Positions 11,590 through 23,130 of a stretch of 64,000 bases of DNA are shown here, piece after piece; position 1 is the stretch's first letter; each line of letters begins with the position of its first letter. Position numbers and translations under genes: made by a program. The stretch covers positions 620,001 to 684,000 of the forward strand of contig JAPXFQ010002688.1 in assembly GCA_028564705.1 (NCBI GenBank), in the 5' to 3' direction. The notes under the pieces are model-generated. The model ran no database searches, had not been told where the DNA came from, and was given only the letters and a program-made list of their open reading frames with translations. This stretch comes from Apricaphanius iberus. Lineage: Eukaryota > Chordata > Actinopteri > Cyprinodontiformes > Aphaniidae.

Positions 11590-14500
11590 CTGAAAAATAA
11601 CAAACAAAAACACTTTTAGTAAAAAGAAATATATCTCACTAGACTCACAGAATGAAAAAGAGAACACTGTAAGCCTAAAAGGTATCTGAGCATGGAAAAC
11701 CAAAAGCTCTCAAATCTTATACACCATTTCTTAAAGTCATAGTGCAACGATAACTGAAGTTTTTCCCTTAGCTATAGGACATTGCAAAAACCAACACAAA
11801 ATAAAAAGACAGCGTTTTATTCATTGGATACTTTGGACTGAATTATACTTTTTACTCAAGACACAGGTATGAACACATATGTTGCATGATTTCGGGGTAA
11901 ATGGGAGGTTTTTCCCACACCTATCATCAGTACTTTTCAACATCTTCAGTAAAAAAAATGTTTATCTACATTTCAGACAATTTCTAACTTAGACCTGCCA
12001 CACACCCAGTCTTCTTGGCAAACTTGTAACTACAGAGACTGAAATAAAAAATGGTGAGAAATGCATTCTCATTGGCTTCTAATGGTAAAGCTAATAGTAA
12101 TTATAGTGGATCAGTGGGACGAGTCTTTGGCTAGTAATCAGCATGTTATGAGTTTGATTCCAGCCCCCTCCCCTCTGCATATCAAAGTTATCCAGGGGCA
12201 GGACGGTAAAATACACACTGAGAACTGTGAATGTGTAAGTGGTTGGGAGTGCAGCTGGGCATGTAGCATGTACCGTTAAAGTGCTTTCGAAAGTTTTTAA
12301 TAGGCTCAGCACATCTAACACTTTACATGCAATTCTACATAGGCCTCACATGTAATCAGGGATTTTTAAATGTGTTTGACACATCACACAATCAAAAAGC
12401 CTCCAAGTCAACATGTGTTTCACATATCTTGCTGTTTTAACAGGAGAAATGTGGTAAATCACATTCACGTATGATTACATGCGATGAGATGAGATTTTGC
12501 CAATGTGAAATTGATGCATTGTTTCCATTAAATGGAACCATACAATACTTTATGTTTTATTGTCAGAATATGTCTGAAATTCTTCTTGCCTAACAGCAGA
12601 TTCTAAGGACACCAAATAAAATGAGTAGACAATGTTGCCCCGAGAATGTTAATTTTAATGTTCCATATCATACTTAATTGTCTTTTTGGGTCTCTAAACA
12701 TTTATTTAGAATGTAAGGTTTTAAAAACGTTGCTTTCAACAAGAAACCGTATAATATGTTTTTCTTTTTTAAATACGATTGGTCACTTTGAGTTGCATAT
12801 AGGGGGACATCCGGTAAACTGGGCCACCTTTTGGCAACTGTAGACCAATCAAATCAATTTATTTATTTTTGAGTACACTCTTGCTAACAATTGGAAATCT
12901 TTTGCAGATATTTTACGAACAAAAATCACTCGGAGAGCGGCCCAGGTTGGGGATCCTGATCTTGTTCAAATTCTAAAATCTTATTCATGGTCCCAAAGCG
13001 GACATTTCCTGAAAATGTTATTAAAATTTGTGTACTACTTTTTGAGTTATGTTACTAATTAAGAAACAAACAGACAAACCCTGGTGAATACATAACCTAT
13101 TTGGTGGAGGTAAATAGTATTCACGGTCTTGCTACCTTGGCTTGTAACTGGCCACGGGAAGACTGCATTGATGATCCTTCCAGGAGAGGGCAGAGTGCAT
13201 GTCTACTAACAGAAGCAACTCCACAGAATTGCAAAACATGTTTGAGCTTATGCTAACACCTGAGAAAGAAAGAAAAGTTGGAATTTGTCCTTGGAACAAT
13301 ACCAGTGAAGTAAATTAAGTTAGGATGTATTCAGACCTGCACTGTTTCGTCCACTTCAAATGGACCAGAGTTCGTTTGGAATGCTAGTCCGGACCTTTTA
13401 CACAGGTGTGAATACACACAAACGAATCCTCCTGCGGATCAGAGAACCAGATCGAGACCACCCTTTTTAGGTAGTCTTGGTCCGGTTCCAAACTGACTGT
13501 GGTTCGCTTCGCTTCAGGTCTCAATACAAACCAATCTCAATTCGAACCAACTCCATAATATGTGAGCCTTTTTGTCAAATTCCATCCATCCATTTTCTTA
13601 ACCTCTTAATCCTTAATGGGTCGCGGGGGTTCAAATTATTCATATTATTTAACCCACGCGTTTGACTCGCAGCACCAAAAGCCAATATCCCTGATGGTGT
13701 AAAGAATGTTGTTAATTCCTGATCTTTCATCTTCTGTTTAATCATTCTGTCAGCATATTGGGGGTCAGGGCACGCAGAGCACATCGTCTCCTGGGTTCCT
13801 GCATGCATTCGATGTTCCAAATATTCAAACAGAGCATTGTGAAACTTTGATTGAACTAGCTGCTCTGACATGCAGTCATTGGGAGATCATGACACCAACA
13901 GAATAGTTTTCTCAGAAAAAACAACACCTGAGCAGTAGGTAAACAGGACAGAACATTAGCTTAAGCTGAATTCAGTCTGAAAACTCCTGCACTTACCACT
14001 CATTGCTCAGTCACTGTCCCAACCTTGCCTCTGATCGTAACCATGCATCAGTTCAACAAACTACGTCACCACACATCTTGAAAACTCTGATCCAGTCCAC
14101 CTGCTCCGTCTCTCTCCGACTTCATTCTGCCGCAGCTGTCACTGCCGGCTGTAAGCCCCGGGGCTAACTCCTCCAGCAGCTCTGCTCCAATTCCTCTCGG
14201 GTCACATCTGCAGCTCGGCCCCATAGCTGCCCCACCCGATCCCGGTGCTTGCTCACCTTCCAGCCATCTTGTCATCTTGCTCCGGCTCTCCTCAGCGTTT
14301 GGAATGCTGGAATGAAAGATTTCTTCGCCCTCGCATCCATCGCTGCAGCTCTGATATCCATATGATTTTGCGCTGTTTACATCCTTTTACAAGTCTTTGC
14401 GCTGGGTTCCACCCACATAATTGCTGTCCAATAGCAGCACCGATCATCACACACGTGGATGTGTTTACAAAATATAGTCCACTTGCAAAAATTAACAATC

Positions 14501-17500
14501 TGAAGCCACACCAAAGAAAAAGAAAACAGTTTGCCTTTGGTCCGGACCATAAAACCGGGCCAAAGGACTTCTCTGGTCTGAATACCCCCTTAGATATTTG
14601 TTCTAAGCCAGCATTAGAGTCATTTTGCTGTTAACCAATTGGAAGCGAGACATATGCATTTCATAAATATTAACGAGTAAGACTTGTAATCCTGTCGTTT
14701 TCCGCCCACCCACTCTCCAACAAATTCAATCCCTGAAAAAGGCATTTATTCATATTAGGGACCACAGCAAATGTATAAAGATAATTCAAAAAGGAGTCAA
14801 TGAGAGCTTTAAAACATAATCAGATCAATACAGTCTGTACAGTTAAAGGCACAGTGGGTAATTTTCGGCCAGTAGGGTGCAGTGCATACCTAAATTATCA
14901 CAAGCATGCGGTATCTGTGACTTCGAGTATGAAACTCAACAATGGAGGTCCAACTAGTGCTGTTTTTAAACGCTCAATTCCCTAAGAATAATCTATTTGC
15001 AGCAACATCACAAGCACATCAGTCTCTCTTTCATTGCTTGGAACTAGCGAAGAGGTAAAAATGTATTTATGGCTAAACTTTTTTGCAATTTTTTGCTTTG
15101 TACCAATCTGCCATCAGTTTGTTTCCACCAAAGGAATATCTTAAGCCCTTATGACATCAATAAGTTATATCTACCACTAAAAGTTCATTCAGAGTTATTT
15201 TCCTTTAATCACAGGCTATAGTCTGTCATATTTCATCAGAGCTGACTGGTGAAAATTAGGTCAGAATCAAGCACAGTCCAGCGCTCCCGCAACATGATTT
15301 GTGTACAACAGTGTGTTGTAAAATTCCCAATGCAATAGTGTTCTTTTAGCTGCTCTAAAATTTTGCTTTAAGATTTTGTTGTTTGAGAGGAAAATAGATT
15401 ATATGACTTTAAATTAGTTTTTTTGTAAAATACAAAATTTCTTTTTGGCATGAAATATATCAAAAGAAGTTTGAAGAGTAAATTATTTTCCTGGATCAAA
15501 GAGCCGTAATAGCATACTGGCCATACAGAAAGAAAAAAATGTTCTACACAAATACTACAATACAAATTGAATGACTACATTGGAACTAGCTACCCAAAGA
15601 CCAAATAATTATTATATCAGTAACTTATAATTATCAGTAATAATCAACTAACATATTTTAATGCTAAACTAAAATATATTGTTGATTAAAAGTATCATAA
15701 GTCAGCACGCTTACATGCTGTAAAAAGAAGCTGAATTATTGTCTTAGGCTACGTCCACACTAAGCCGATAAGGTTATACGGGGAGTTAGACGCCTAATGT
15801 TATCCACTCAACACGAGCATTTACGCCCCGTTTAAGGTCCCATGATTGCGCAATCCCATACCGACCTTTGCAAATACTGGGCATGCGCGAAAAGAGGCAC
15901 GAAACACGCGTATAATCTACGTGACGCCAGCGCCTACATAATATATACAAGAAGCTCTACAGCACAGTACATATCTGCGTGTCCCGTTAACCGAAGAGAA
16001 CAATAGCTGCTCAGAAGAAGAGAGAGTTTTTGGTGTGGACAGACGACGAGATCGATTTATTACTCTTCGCTGTTGTCTTTGTCTGTATAGTCGTATTGTT
16101 ATTGACGCAGCATTCATTGACGCCACTTCCTTTCATTATCCGGGGAAGCTGTCTACACTAGGTCGTTTAGCCGTTGAATTAAGATTTACACGGCTCTCTT
16201 ACCAAGCTAATAGTTATCCGGCCACAGACCTTAAACAATGCCGGGTTAGTGTGGACGATAGGGGGGTGTAGACTAAATAATTATACGTTTAAGGCATTAT
16301 CCGGTTTAGTGAGGACGTGGCCTTAGTCAGACCTTAGTCACTACAGGTGAGCATATTCTCATATCCAAAAAAAGCCACAATAAAATGCCTTCTGGAGTGT
16401 GCCAAGACTTTTAAAATATATTATTATCAATGTTATTTTCCTGTGATGGACCGGCGACCTGTCCAGGGTGTACCCCGCCTCTCGCCCGTTGACAGCTGGA
16501 GATAGGCACCAGCCCCCCGTGACCCCTGGAGGACTAAGCGGTTCAGAAAATGGATGGATGGATGGATGGATGTTATTTTATTTTCAGGGTAAAAATAAAA
16601 AAGCAGCTGTCTCAAAAACACAATAATGCGTACTCCAGTCTTTAGTTTTCCTCTTCATCCTCATCAGTTAATTTATGGATGAACACTGACTTTGCACAGA
16701 AGTATTAGCAGCGATTGTGTTTCCATGTGGCTCTACTGGATCTAGCAACTTTTGTCACACACGGAAACACATATGCCACCTCTGTTTGTCTGTAAAGCTA
16801 CACTGGCGTTTAGGTATCTTGTACAGTTGCAACATTGGGTGCAACAAATCACAACTTGGCGCAGAGCTACGCGGTGTAGCGAATCACAGCCCGCTGTCTG
16901 TTCCATCTAAGTACGGACCAGAACCATCGACTAGGCGGCAGATCGGTGGGCACGGCAGACGAGAGAAAGGCTCTCGTATTGCATGCACCGTACCCGTCAA
17001 TTCAAGTATGTTTATTGGTCCCCTTAAAAAAGATGAAAAAACACAATCTATGAATCCCCCCAGATAGCACAAGAAAAGTGGACATATCCGGCGTAGAGAG
17101 GACGGTTGGTCGCTCTACTTATATACACTTTAGTCCTGCTAAAGCTGAAGCAAACCGGATTTCTCTTTGTTGGACAAACCCAACGAGAAAATACGGTTAG
17201 AAAATTGAATTTCTTTGCATGTAAACGCAGGAATAACACCGCCGGCACAGAATACAGCAGCAACAACAAGCATAACACAGTTAAACAGTACAGTACTTAC
17301 TAAATGTACTGTGCTGCAGTTAGGGCTGCCACAAACAATTATTTTGATAATCGACTAATTGTCCATTATTTTGCCGATAAGTCGACTAATCGGATCACCC
17401 ATGAAATGTATCGTATTGCAGCACCTGCTCAAATATATGCATCATTAGCTTCCTGCTGGAAGTGATTTCTCTAAGTAAATTATGTGCTATCTAAAATGTT

Positions 17501-20500
17501 TGCAGTTAAAATGATCGCTTATTCAACATTTATGAACTAATTAAAAAAATAATTAAAAAAATATTAACGTTACAGAAGACACAAAATGTGCTAAGGGAAA
17601 TAAAATCCCAATCAGTACTGTTTGTGTTACAGATATCAATACAAGTAATTAATAATATTTTCCATTTAATGGATAGACTCTCAGTTTGTTTAGCCTTTTA
17701 ATTGTTTTTGCATCCATGAGCCCAACAATGTATTGGGATACTGCGCCATGCTGTCTGCTTTGAACAGAACCAGCCACCAACCAGGTGATGGTGACATGAG
17801 AGAAAAGCTGCAATAAAAATAAAAATCCCGGATATTTATATCAGTCCATGCTTGCCCCAGACTGAACAGGAAAAGCCGAAAAGAGGATAGCTAAAAGAGG
17901 ATGTTCAGTCAGCCTACTGTTGGTGTTAATGTTAGCAGCTAACACGCTAATTAGCTAGCAACTGTCCCTCTTCGTAGTCAGCCACACCGGGCTTCCTGTT
18001 TAGATGCTGGAGCACCACAATCGTCCTGCCACAGTAAGCAGGCTCAACCTAGTGGATTTTGGCTTAGACATGCTTTTGTTCAAGTTTTATAAATCGCTCC
18101 TAAACATTAGAGCTCTGTTGTCGGCTCCCCATGACAATTTTGGCTTTTCGGGTGTTACACCAAGACTAGGGTTGCCAACCATCCCTTAAAATACGGAATC
18201 GTCCCGTATTTGACTATTAAATGTGCCGTCCCTAATAAGGGAACTAATAACTAATAAGGGACGCTATTTGTTCCGTATTTTCATAAATGTCTATCATGTG
18301 TGTCCGTCATAGGCTTCATATAGCTTTATTCTAACTATGTAGCCTATATAAACATAAAAATCACCCTACATTCAGCAAAACTGTTCTAACGGCGGGATCA
18401 AATAGGACCGCAAATTGTTTGTTTGTGGCTCACGAGTGATGCGAGCTCAGGATTGATCAGGTAGACACACACACACACTGGCGCTTCCATGCAGCACCTT
18501 TAAAAATGTCCCAAAAACCCTTACAGAGATATAGGTGAGTGGGAAGAGGCCCATCCTTGGCTGGAAAAGATTAGTATAGATGAACACAAGGCAAACTGTA
18601 AACAATGCAGCCAGTGTTCTCAGTGGCGCACTGAGAACACTGGCTGGACAGTACACCAGACACACAAGAACACAGAAAACACAAGTCTGTGAGGCTTATG
18701 GGACATTTAGGCTAAAATATTCAGAATAGATTACATGTCTTGTGCTTTTTCAAAGATGTCTCGTCCATATGCAATTTTGTTTTTGTTGGATTAATTGTAG
18801 AGGATTTTGTTGTACAATCAATATAAATCAATCAAAATAAATTACAACTTTAAGAACAAATCATAGTAACTGATTCATTGTCATGCTAATAAATAGATTA
18901 AAATGAAACATGTTTGGATAGGTTTTTGGCTGTTGAAATTTTATATTTTAGAGAAATAGCCAATAAATTTTAAGTGAACGTTGCATTACATCTCTTAGTG
19001 TGGTTTGATTGTTGTTCAGACAAGCCATGCAAGCCAATTCAATTAACTATTTGTCATCCCACTAATAAATTTGTATTTAAGTGGCAGATAGTAGTGTAAA
19101 GGTGTTTAGGGTTCCTCTGCAATATTCCCATACAGTCACTTTAGAAAGAAAATATTGAAAACACATTGTTGGAAGCTCAACAGCCAGACCTGTTGTTCTC
19201 AGCATCGTCATTGTGTTAGATTACACTAAATCTTGTTAAGTCACGGCAAGGTAATTTTATTGTATAGCACACTTTCAACACAAGGCAATTCAAGGAGCTT
19301 TACATGATTAAAATTAGAACACAGAAAAGAGAACATAAATCACTTTGAAGATTAGCCTAATTTATAGAAATTATGCATTAATGTGTTTATTGTGAATAAA
19401 GTATTTCAAACTTAACATATGACCATTCTGGATGATCCCCTCACTAAAACAACCACACCTCCCCATGAGTCAGATGTACGTCTCGGCCCTCGGTAAAGAA
19501 CGCCCTGTGTCCCTTATTTTAATTTATGAAAGTTGGCAACCCTAACCAGGACTGATTTGGATTCCCACTGCTGCGCATGTGCATCAGGGGCTGAGAGGCA
19601 GACAGAGCCATAGATATACATACATATAGAGAGCAGTGAGTGGTACAGCTGCAGTTTTAAGAGAAACAACTAAGCATTTAAAAAATAAAAATGGTGACGT
19701 GGACAAATACATTTTTTTGTCAACAATTTTAGTTGTCGACATCGTTGTGATGAATCGACTAATCGTAGCAGCCCTAGCAGCAGTACATTTTTGGCTCATT
19801 TTCCATCCTGTTTTTCCTCCATCTACTTCACTACTGTCAGCATTTGTTTATGGGGAGCCTAAACTTCCGGTCCATGGGTTGGACTACAACTGCAGAAGAA
19901 GAAAGAGACAATGGGCCGTAGCCTCCAGGCCGAAGAAAGGAGCATGAAACAAAATTTGATTTAGACATGCATCCAAAAGTACTGTAAACAAAAAAAAGTA
20001 CTTTTTTCTACTCAATTGTAAACACAGAGATCAGACTTGTCTTCGATTTGATTAGGCTCTATTCTTAGTTTTGATTCTGTGACTCCCTTAGCCTAACTCA
20101 TTATTAAGAATTTGATTTTACTTGTTGCCTGACTCTATTGTTTCTGTGTTCACGGAGAAATCAAAACCCTGTATAAAATATACCTACCTTAAGCTGTGTA
20201 CTCCTTCGAGGTCTGAGACATGCATTAAAATAACCAGCAAGAATGCATTTATTTCAAAAGCTTTCTGATGTCCTAACTAGTAGATTAAGGTTACTTTAAA
20301 TGGTAGTTTTTGACTATAAATAAACAGTTAATAAATTATTATTTGTGCTCAATTCATTTTGAAGGCCTTTTTGGACAAGCCTTGGTAACATTTATTGAGC
20401 CGTCAAACCGTAACATGTAACAGGTCTGAGGATCAGGCAGAGTTGCAGAAAAGTCATAAATTGTTACAATTTCTCTCAACTGTGAATGCTCTGGTATGAT

Positions 20501-22023
20501 ACCAAGAACTCTTATGTACATTAAACAGCATCCAAAAAACAAAATCACTTTTACATTTCACTCCTATGCCAAAAAATGTGGTGTGTGCTTCGTCTTGTCA
20601 TAGTTTCCCACAGGCAATTCACTCATGACAGTTTTATCGCAGAGCAGAACTGTGTTGTTTGAGGCTAAACACAGAAAAATCACTGGAATAAATCCAGTTC
20701 CTTAGAAAAAGATTGAATGATCCTTAATACAAAACTTACTTAATCTTCTGTCTTTTGTGGTTTTGCTTAAGAATGTTTGTGGAGAGCAAAACTCTTGAAT
20801 TACATTTCCCAAAAGTATTAATCTTGGCTAGCTGGTTGTAATACTATAGCTTTAGTTTGACTGCAGCTTGAAACTTTTAGTGCTATTTATATCTATTTCT
20901 TCTTTCTTAAAGTTAAAACAATAAAAAAAATATCTGCTGTGTAGGTTAAAATAAAAACTGAATCCTAAGATGATTAAATATCTTAAATAATTAGAATTTT
21001 TTCTCATAATTCAGCTAATGAGTAATGGGTAGCCCAACAATCCATGCCACATGTGGCAGAGAGTCGTGCCAGGTAGTAAGAGATGATTAAAGAGGACACA
21101 AAGGCTCACCATGTGTTTAACAGCAGAGATGATCTGTGCAAAGACCAGCTTTGTCTCCAGCTCGTTCAGCTTCCCCCTGGTGGTGATTCTGGAGAACAAG
21201 TCACCACCGCTGCCATACTCCATCACCAGATACAGCCTTCTGGTGGTCTCGATCACCTCGTAAAGGCGCACGATGTTGGGGTGGCTCAGCTTCTCCATGC
21301 AGCTGATCTCAGAGGAGGCCAAAGGCTGGCTCTTCTTATCCTGACGTAACTTGTCAACAATTTTAACAGCAACTCTCTCTGCAACAGGAGATGAGAGGCA
21401 GTAGTGTCAGTAATGAAAATTACGATTCAATGAAAAATTCTGAGGACAGAGGGCATTTATGATAAATGGAAGATAATTTCAACTACACCCACCTGTGAAT
21501 AATTTGCTTACTTTTGGGCCCTAATTTATTGTGAGATGTGTCTTATATAGAAGTAATTTCGAAACAACACAGTGATACAATATAGAACATAAATAAAAGC
21601 AATATGTACTTCGGATTTCAATCATTTACCCTAAAGATGCTGAGTTATGTGTTTCCAGACAGATTTCTTAGATTGAATGTGCACTATTTACAAATTAGGC
21701 AACAAGGAATGCTAAATGGATCCAAACATATAAAAAAACTTTATTTCTTTACCTTTAGTCAATGCATGGATGGCAAGCTTCACTGTAGAGAAGTTTCCTT
21801 GGCCCACCTCTCCACGGAGCTCATAAAATCCAACCCTTCGACCGAGCATCAGGTCCCTGATTACCTTCTCATTGTGGGCCATGTCATAGATGACCCTTTC
21901 GATGGAAGTCTGCTTCGTTCTTTCTGCCTCTGTGAGCTGTGGGATGACACTGGTGGCAGCAGAAACCCGGGGAGATGCCGACTTTTCCACCTTTGTTGAA
22001 TCCTCGTTGGGATTTCTGCTCAT
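10837..22023 (-). CDS. nim1k: Serine/threonine-protein kinase NIM1 (AMPK-related family)
   Basis: Coding exons are complement(21753-22023, 21110-21378, 10837-11589), joined in frame to 430 residues; human NIM1K has 436. The kinase domain begins near residue 66: glycine loop [11 protein letters not shown] (71-81), VAVK lysine K96, helix-C Glu114, catalytic loop HRDLKAEN (187-194), DFG at 207-209 and APE at 231-233. The C-terminal tail (about 300-430) has the family's [11 protein letters not shown] and [10 protein letters not shown] segments and ends VCVIL, like the human CSIL end. All splice sites are GT-AG: donor AAAG|GTAAAG with acceptor TTGCAG|AGAG, then CACATG|GTGAGC with acceptor TTTCAG|CATGAC. 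NIM1 is a poorly characterised cytosolic kinase of the AMPK-related branch. The ATG at 22023 is the first in the major exon, but an upstream in-frame start at 24560 is plausible. Confidence 0.95.
11590..12094. other. nim1k intron 2, 3' portion
   Basis: No repeat termini or exons were recognised here. The intron's acceptor is at its low-coordinate end next to 11589. Confidence 0.4.
12095..12300 (+). repeat. tRNA-derived SINE in nim1k intron
   Basis: The head looks like a tRNA: ATCAGTGGGACGAGTCTTTGG for the A box region, CTAGTAATCAG, then a B-box-like GAGTTTGATTCC. A tRNA-unrelated body follows (TATCCAGGGGCAGGACGG ... GAATGTGTAAGTGG) and a tail with AAAGTGCTTTCGAAAG, the LINE-like 3' end shared by fish SINEs. 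It is diverged and inactive-looking. Confidence 0.6.
12301..13322. other. nim1k intron, nothing recognised
   Basis: AT-rich intronic sequence without supported features; short frames at 12646-12843 and elsewhere carry no domain. Confidence 0.35.
13323..14589. mobile_element. PIF/Harbinger-type non-autonomous element
   Basis: Inverted ends GGATGTATTCAGACC and GGTCTGAATACCCCC are flanked by TTA on both sides (13320-13322 and 14590-14592), the trinucleotide target duplication of PIF/Harbinger. Paired GGTCCGGACC-type words sit inside each end. The interior holds frames of 98-129 codons on both strands with no transposase motif. A short L2-like piece lies near 13580-13630. Confidence 0.65.
13578..13635 (-). 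repeat. L2-like tail fragment
   Basis: TCCATCCATCCATTTTC followed by TTAACCTCTTAATCC and GGGTCGCGGGGG is the reverse complement of the tail seen at 16442-16572 (GCGGTTCAGAAAATGGATGGATGG). It is a short 5'-truncated copy inside the Harbinger-type element. Confidence 0.5.
14843..15050 (+). mobile_element. Possible left end of a TTAA-target element
   Basis: TTAA followed by AGGCACAGTGGGTAATTTTC resembles the start of fish TTAA-duplicating MITEs and matches the general style of the elements at 40348 and 48666. No inverted right end was found nearby, so the extent is unknown. Confidence 0.25.
15747..16322. mobile_element. PIF/Harbinger-type MITE
   Basis: Ends are GGCTACGTCCACACTAA and TTAGTGAGGACGTGGCC, inverted with few mismatches, flanked by TTA at 15744-15746 and 16323-16325. 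Subterminal words repeat the pattern (TTATCCGG, CCGATAAGG, TAGTGTGGACG). It is 576 bp with no transposase. It lies in the nim1k intron. Confidence 0.7.
16442..16572 (+). repeat. L2-type LINE 3' tail with ATGG repeat
   Basis: GATGGACCGGCGACCTGTCC, GTGTACCCCGCCTCTCGCCC, and AGAAAATGGATGGATGG ending in a short (ATGG)n run form the characteristic 3' end of a very common fish LINE family. No open reading frame is retained. Confidence 0.65.
18167..19544. mobile_element. hAT transposon nested in the 17321-19776 hAT
   Basis: Ends TAGGGTTGCCAAC and GTTGGCAACCCTA are perfectly inverted. Flanks ACCAAGAC (18159-18166) and ACCAGGAC (19545-19552) are an 8-bp duplication with one mismatch. The interior near 18540-18690 has a decayed zinc-finger-like frame ([17 protein letters not shown]), typical of proteins encoded by this type of element, and a perfect 18-bp-arm palindrome at 18608-18646. 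A LINE-tail-like segment lies at 19245-19320. Confidence 0.75.
19245..19320 (-). repeat. LINE/SINE 3' tail fragment (antisense)
   Basis: AAGGTAATTTTATTGTATAGCACACTTTCAACACAAGGCAATTCAAGGAGCTTTACATGA (broken in places) is the reverse complement of the AAAGTGCTTTGAATTGCC ... TATATAAATAAAATTG tail common in fish. Only the 3' end is present. Confidence 0.45.
19785..21109. other. nim1k intron 2, 5' portion
   Basis: No repeat termini were recognised. A 103-codon plus-strand frame at 19636-19947 crosses the hAT end and is not a gene. The donor GTGAGC of this intron is next to 21110. Confidence 0.4.
21110..21378 (-). CDS. nim1k: nim1k coding exon 2 (N-lobe)
   Basis: Residues 91-180, from [10 protein letters not shown] through helix C, hinge [11 protein letters not shown] and helix E ending ISAVKHM. 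The donor is GTGAGC in phase 0; the acceptor is GTTGCAG with phase 1 entry. Intron 1 is only 374 bp, while the following intron is 9,520 bp. Confidence 0.93.
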
Positions 22024-22055
22024 TTTCGGCTTTGGCCATAACCGTGTTTTGATAC
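21753..22055 (-). CDS. nim1k: nim1k major first coding exon
   Basis: It encodes an N-terminal region rich in Ser, Thr and charged residues, then [11 protein letters not shown] and the glycine loop, ending ALTK plus one base before GTAAAG. An acceptor with a strong pyrimidine run (CCCCTTTT...TTCAAG) precedes 22055, so a further exon lies upstream. The frame is open from the acceptor to the ATG at 22023, which leaves room for an N-terminal extension. Confidence 0.9.
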
Positions 22056-22129
22056 CTTGAAAAATTTAGAAAAAGGGGAGAAAAAACAAATGAGATGAGA
22101 GCACAGAGATTTCCAGTTTTATAGTGCCT

Positions 22130-23130
22130 TTGAAACCTTCTTCAGTAACAGAACTTCAGTGTTTTTCATTGAGATTTCATGAGTTAGATCAACATAAAGT
22201 AATGCATCACAAAAGTGGAGGGAAAATTACACATCTTCAAAGCAAGTGTGTTTCATAATCATTTTTTACATTCTGCTTTAGTTTTTATACTAATTAAATG
22301 AAAAGACTTTTCTCTAAACCATTCTGTTTGAGCTCTTGCTTTATTTTAGAGCTGTAGTCGTGCTGAAAGATGAACCGACCTCCCATCTGAAGTCTTTTCC
22401 TGGAACTAATCAGTCTTTTTTTCCAAATTTGCACCGGTAATTTGCAAGTTGGACAAAATTGTTTATTTATTCCTCCTCTGATTGGAAGACTCTGTAGCTG
22501 CACAAATCATAGTTGCCCTTTAAATAGATTCTTCCACCTGAGTTGTTGATGTCTGCAGCACCTCCAGAGTTGGCCTCTTTGCTGCTTCTCTGATTTTTGC
22601 TCTTCTTGCCCAGTCTGTCATCTTGGGTGGCCAGATTTTCAATTGGGAAGTATCCTTTTGTTTTTGATAAATAGAACAGTTGTCTGTGAGATGTCCGAAG
22701 CTTGGGATAGAGTTTCATAACCTAACTCTGCTTTAAACTCCCCACCCCCAGCTTTATCCCTCACCTGATGCTATTCACTGATCTTCTTTTACAACTCTCT
22801 GAGGCATAACAGAACACTTTGATTTACATAGATATTAAATAACACACAGGTGGGCTCTCCTTACTGTATAAATTGCTTAATGTCTGAATGTGACAGGTTG
22901 CGATAGCTTTCGTTTTGGGGTATTGCAGTAAAGACGGGTCTAAACAAGCCAAATGTAAAGTTTTCAGATTTTCAATTGCTACATTTTTTTTGAAAACTAT
23001 GCTTCATTTCACATTTATGAGCTACTTTGTGTTGGTCTGTCACATAAAAACAAACAAACAAACAGACAAAAAAGACATTGAAGTTTGCCGCTGATGTGAG
23101 AAAGTGTGAATATTTCACTGGGTACCTGCA
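22130..23130 (-). mobile_element. Tc1-like transposon remnant in nim1k 5' intron
   Basis: Two inverted terminal regions resemble each other: GTTAGATCAACATAAAGTA ... AAAAGTGG at about 22183 and its complement-like ACTTTGTGTTGGTCTGTCACA at about 23022. In between, the minus strand keeps the N-terminal region of a Tc1 transposase: complementary to TTCCACCTGAGTTGTTGATG and CTTGGGATAGAGTTTCATAACC at 22530-22715. A decayed 83-codon frame at 22467-22718 derives from it. Heavily mutated and internally deleted. Confidence 0.6.

Larger units (their letters stand above)
17321..19776. mobile_element. hAT transposon, outer element of a nest
   Basis: Termini TAGGGCTGCCAC and GTAGCAGCCCTA are inverted. Subterminal ATAATCGACTAATTG / GACTAATCGGATC and GAATCGACTAATCG words match at the two ends. 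The flanks GCTGCAGT (17313-17320) and GCAGCAGT (19777-19784) form an 8-bp duplication with one mismatch, as expected for hAT. Total length is 2,456 bp, of which 1,378 bp is a second inserted hAT. Confidence 0.75.

Noticed and set aside
14245..14634. 129-codon plus-strand frame
   Set aside because: It crosses the right end of a Harbinger-type MITE and has no recognisable domain.
19636..19947. 103-codon plus-strand frame
   Set aside because: It starts inside the outer hAT and continues through its right terminus into flanking DNA.
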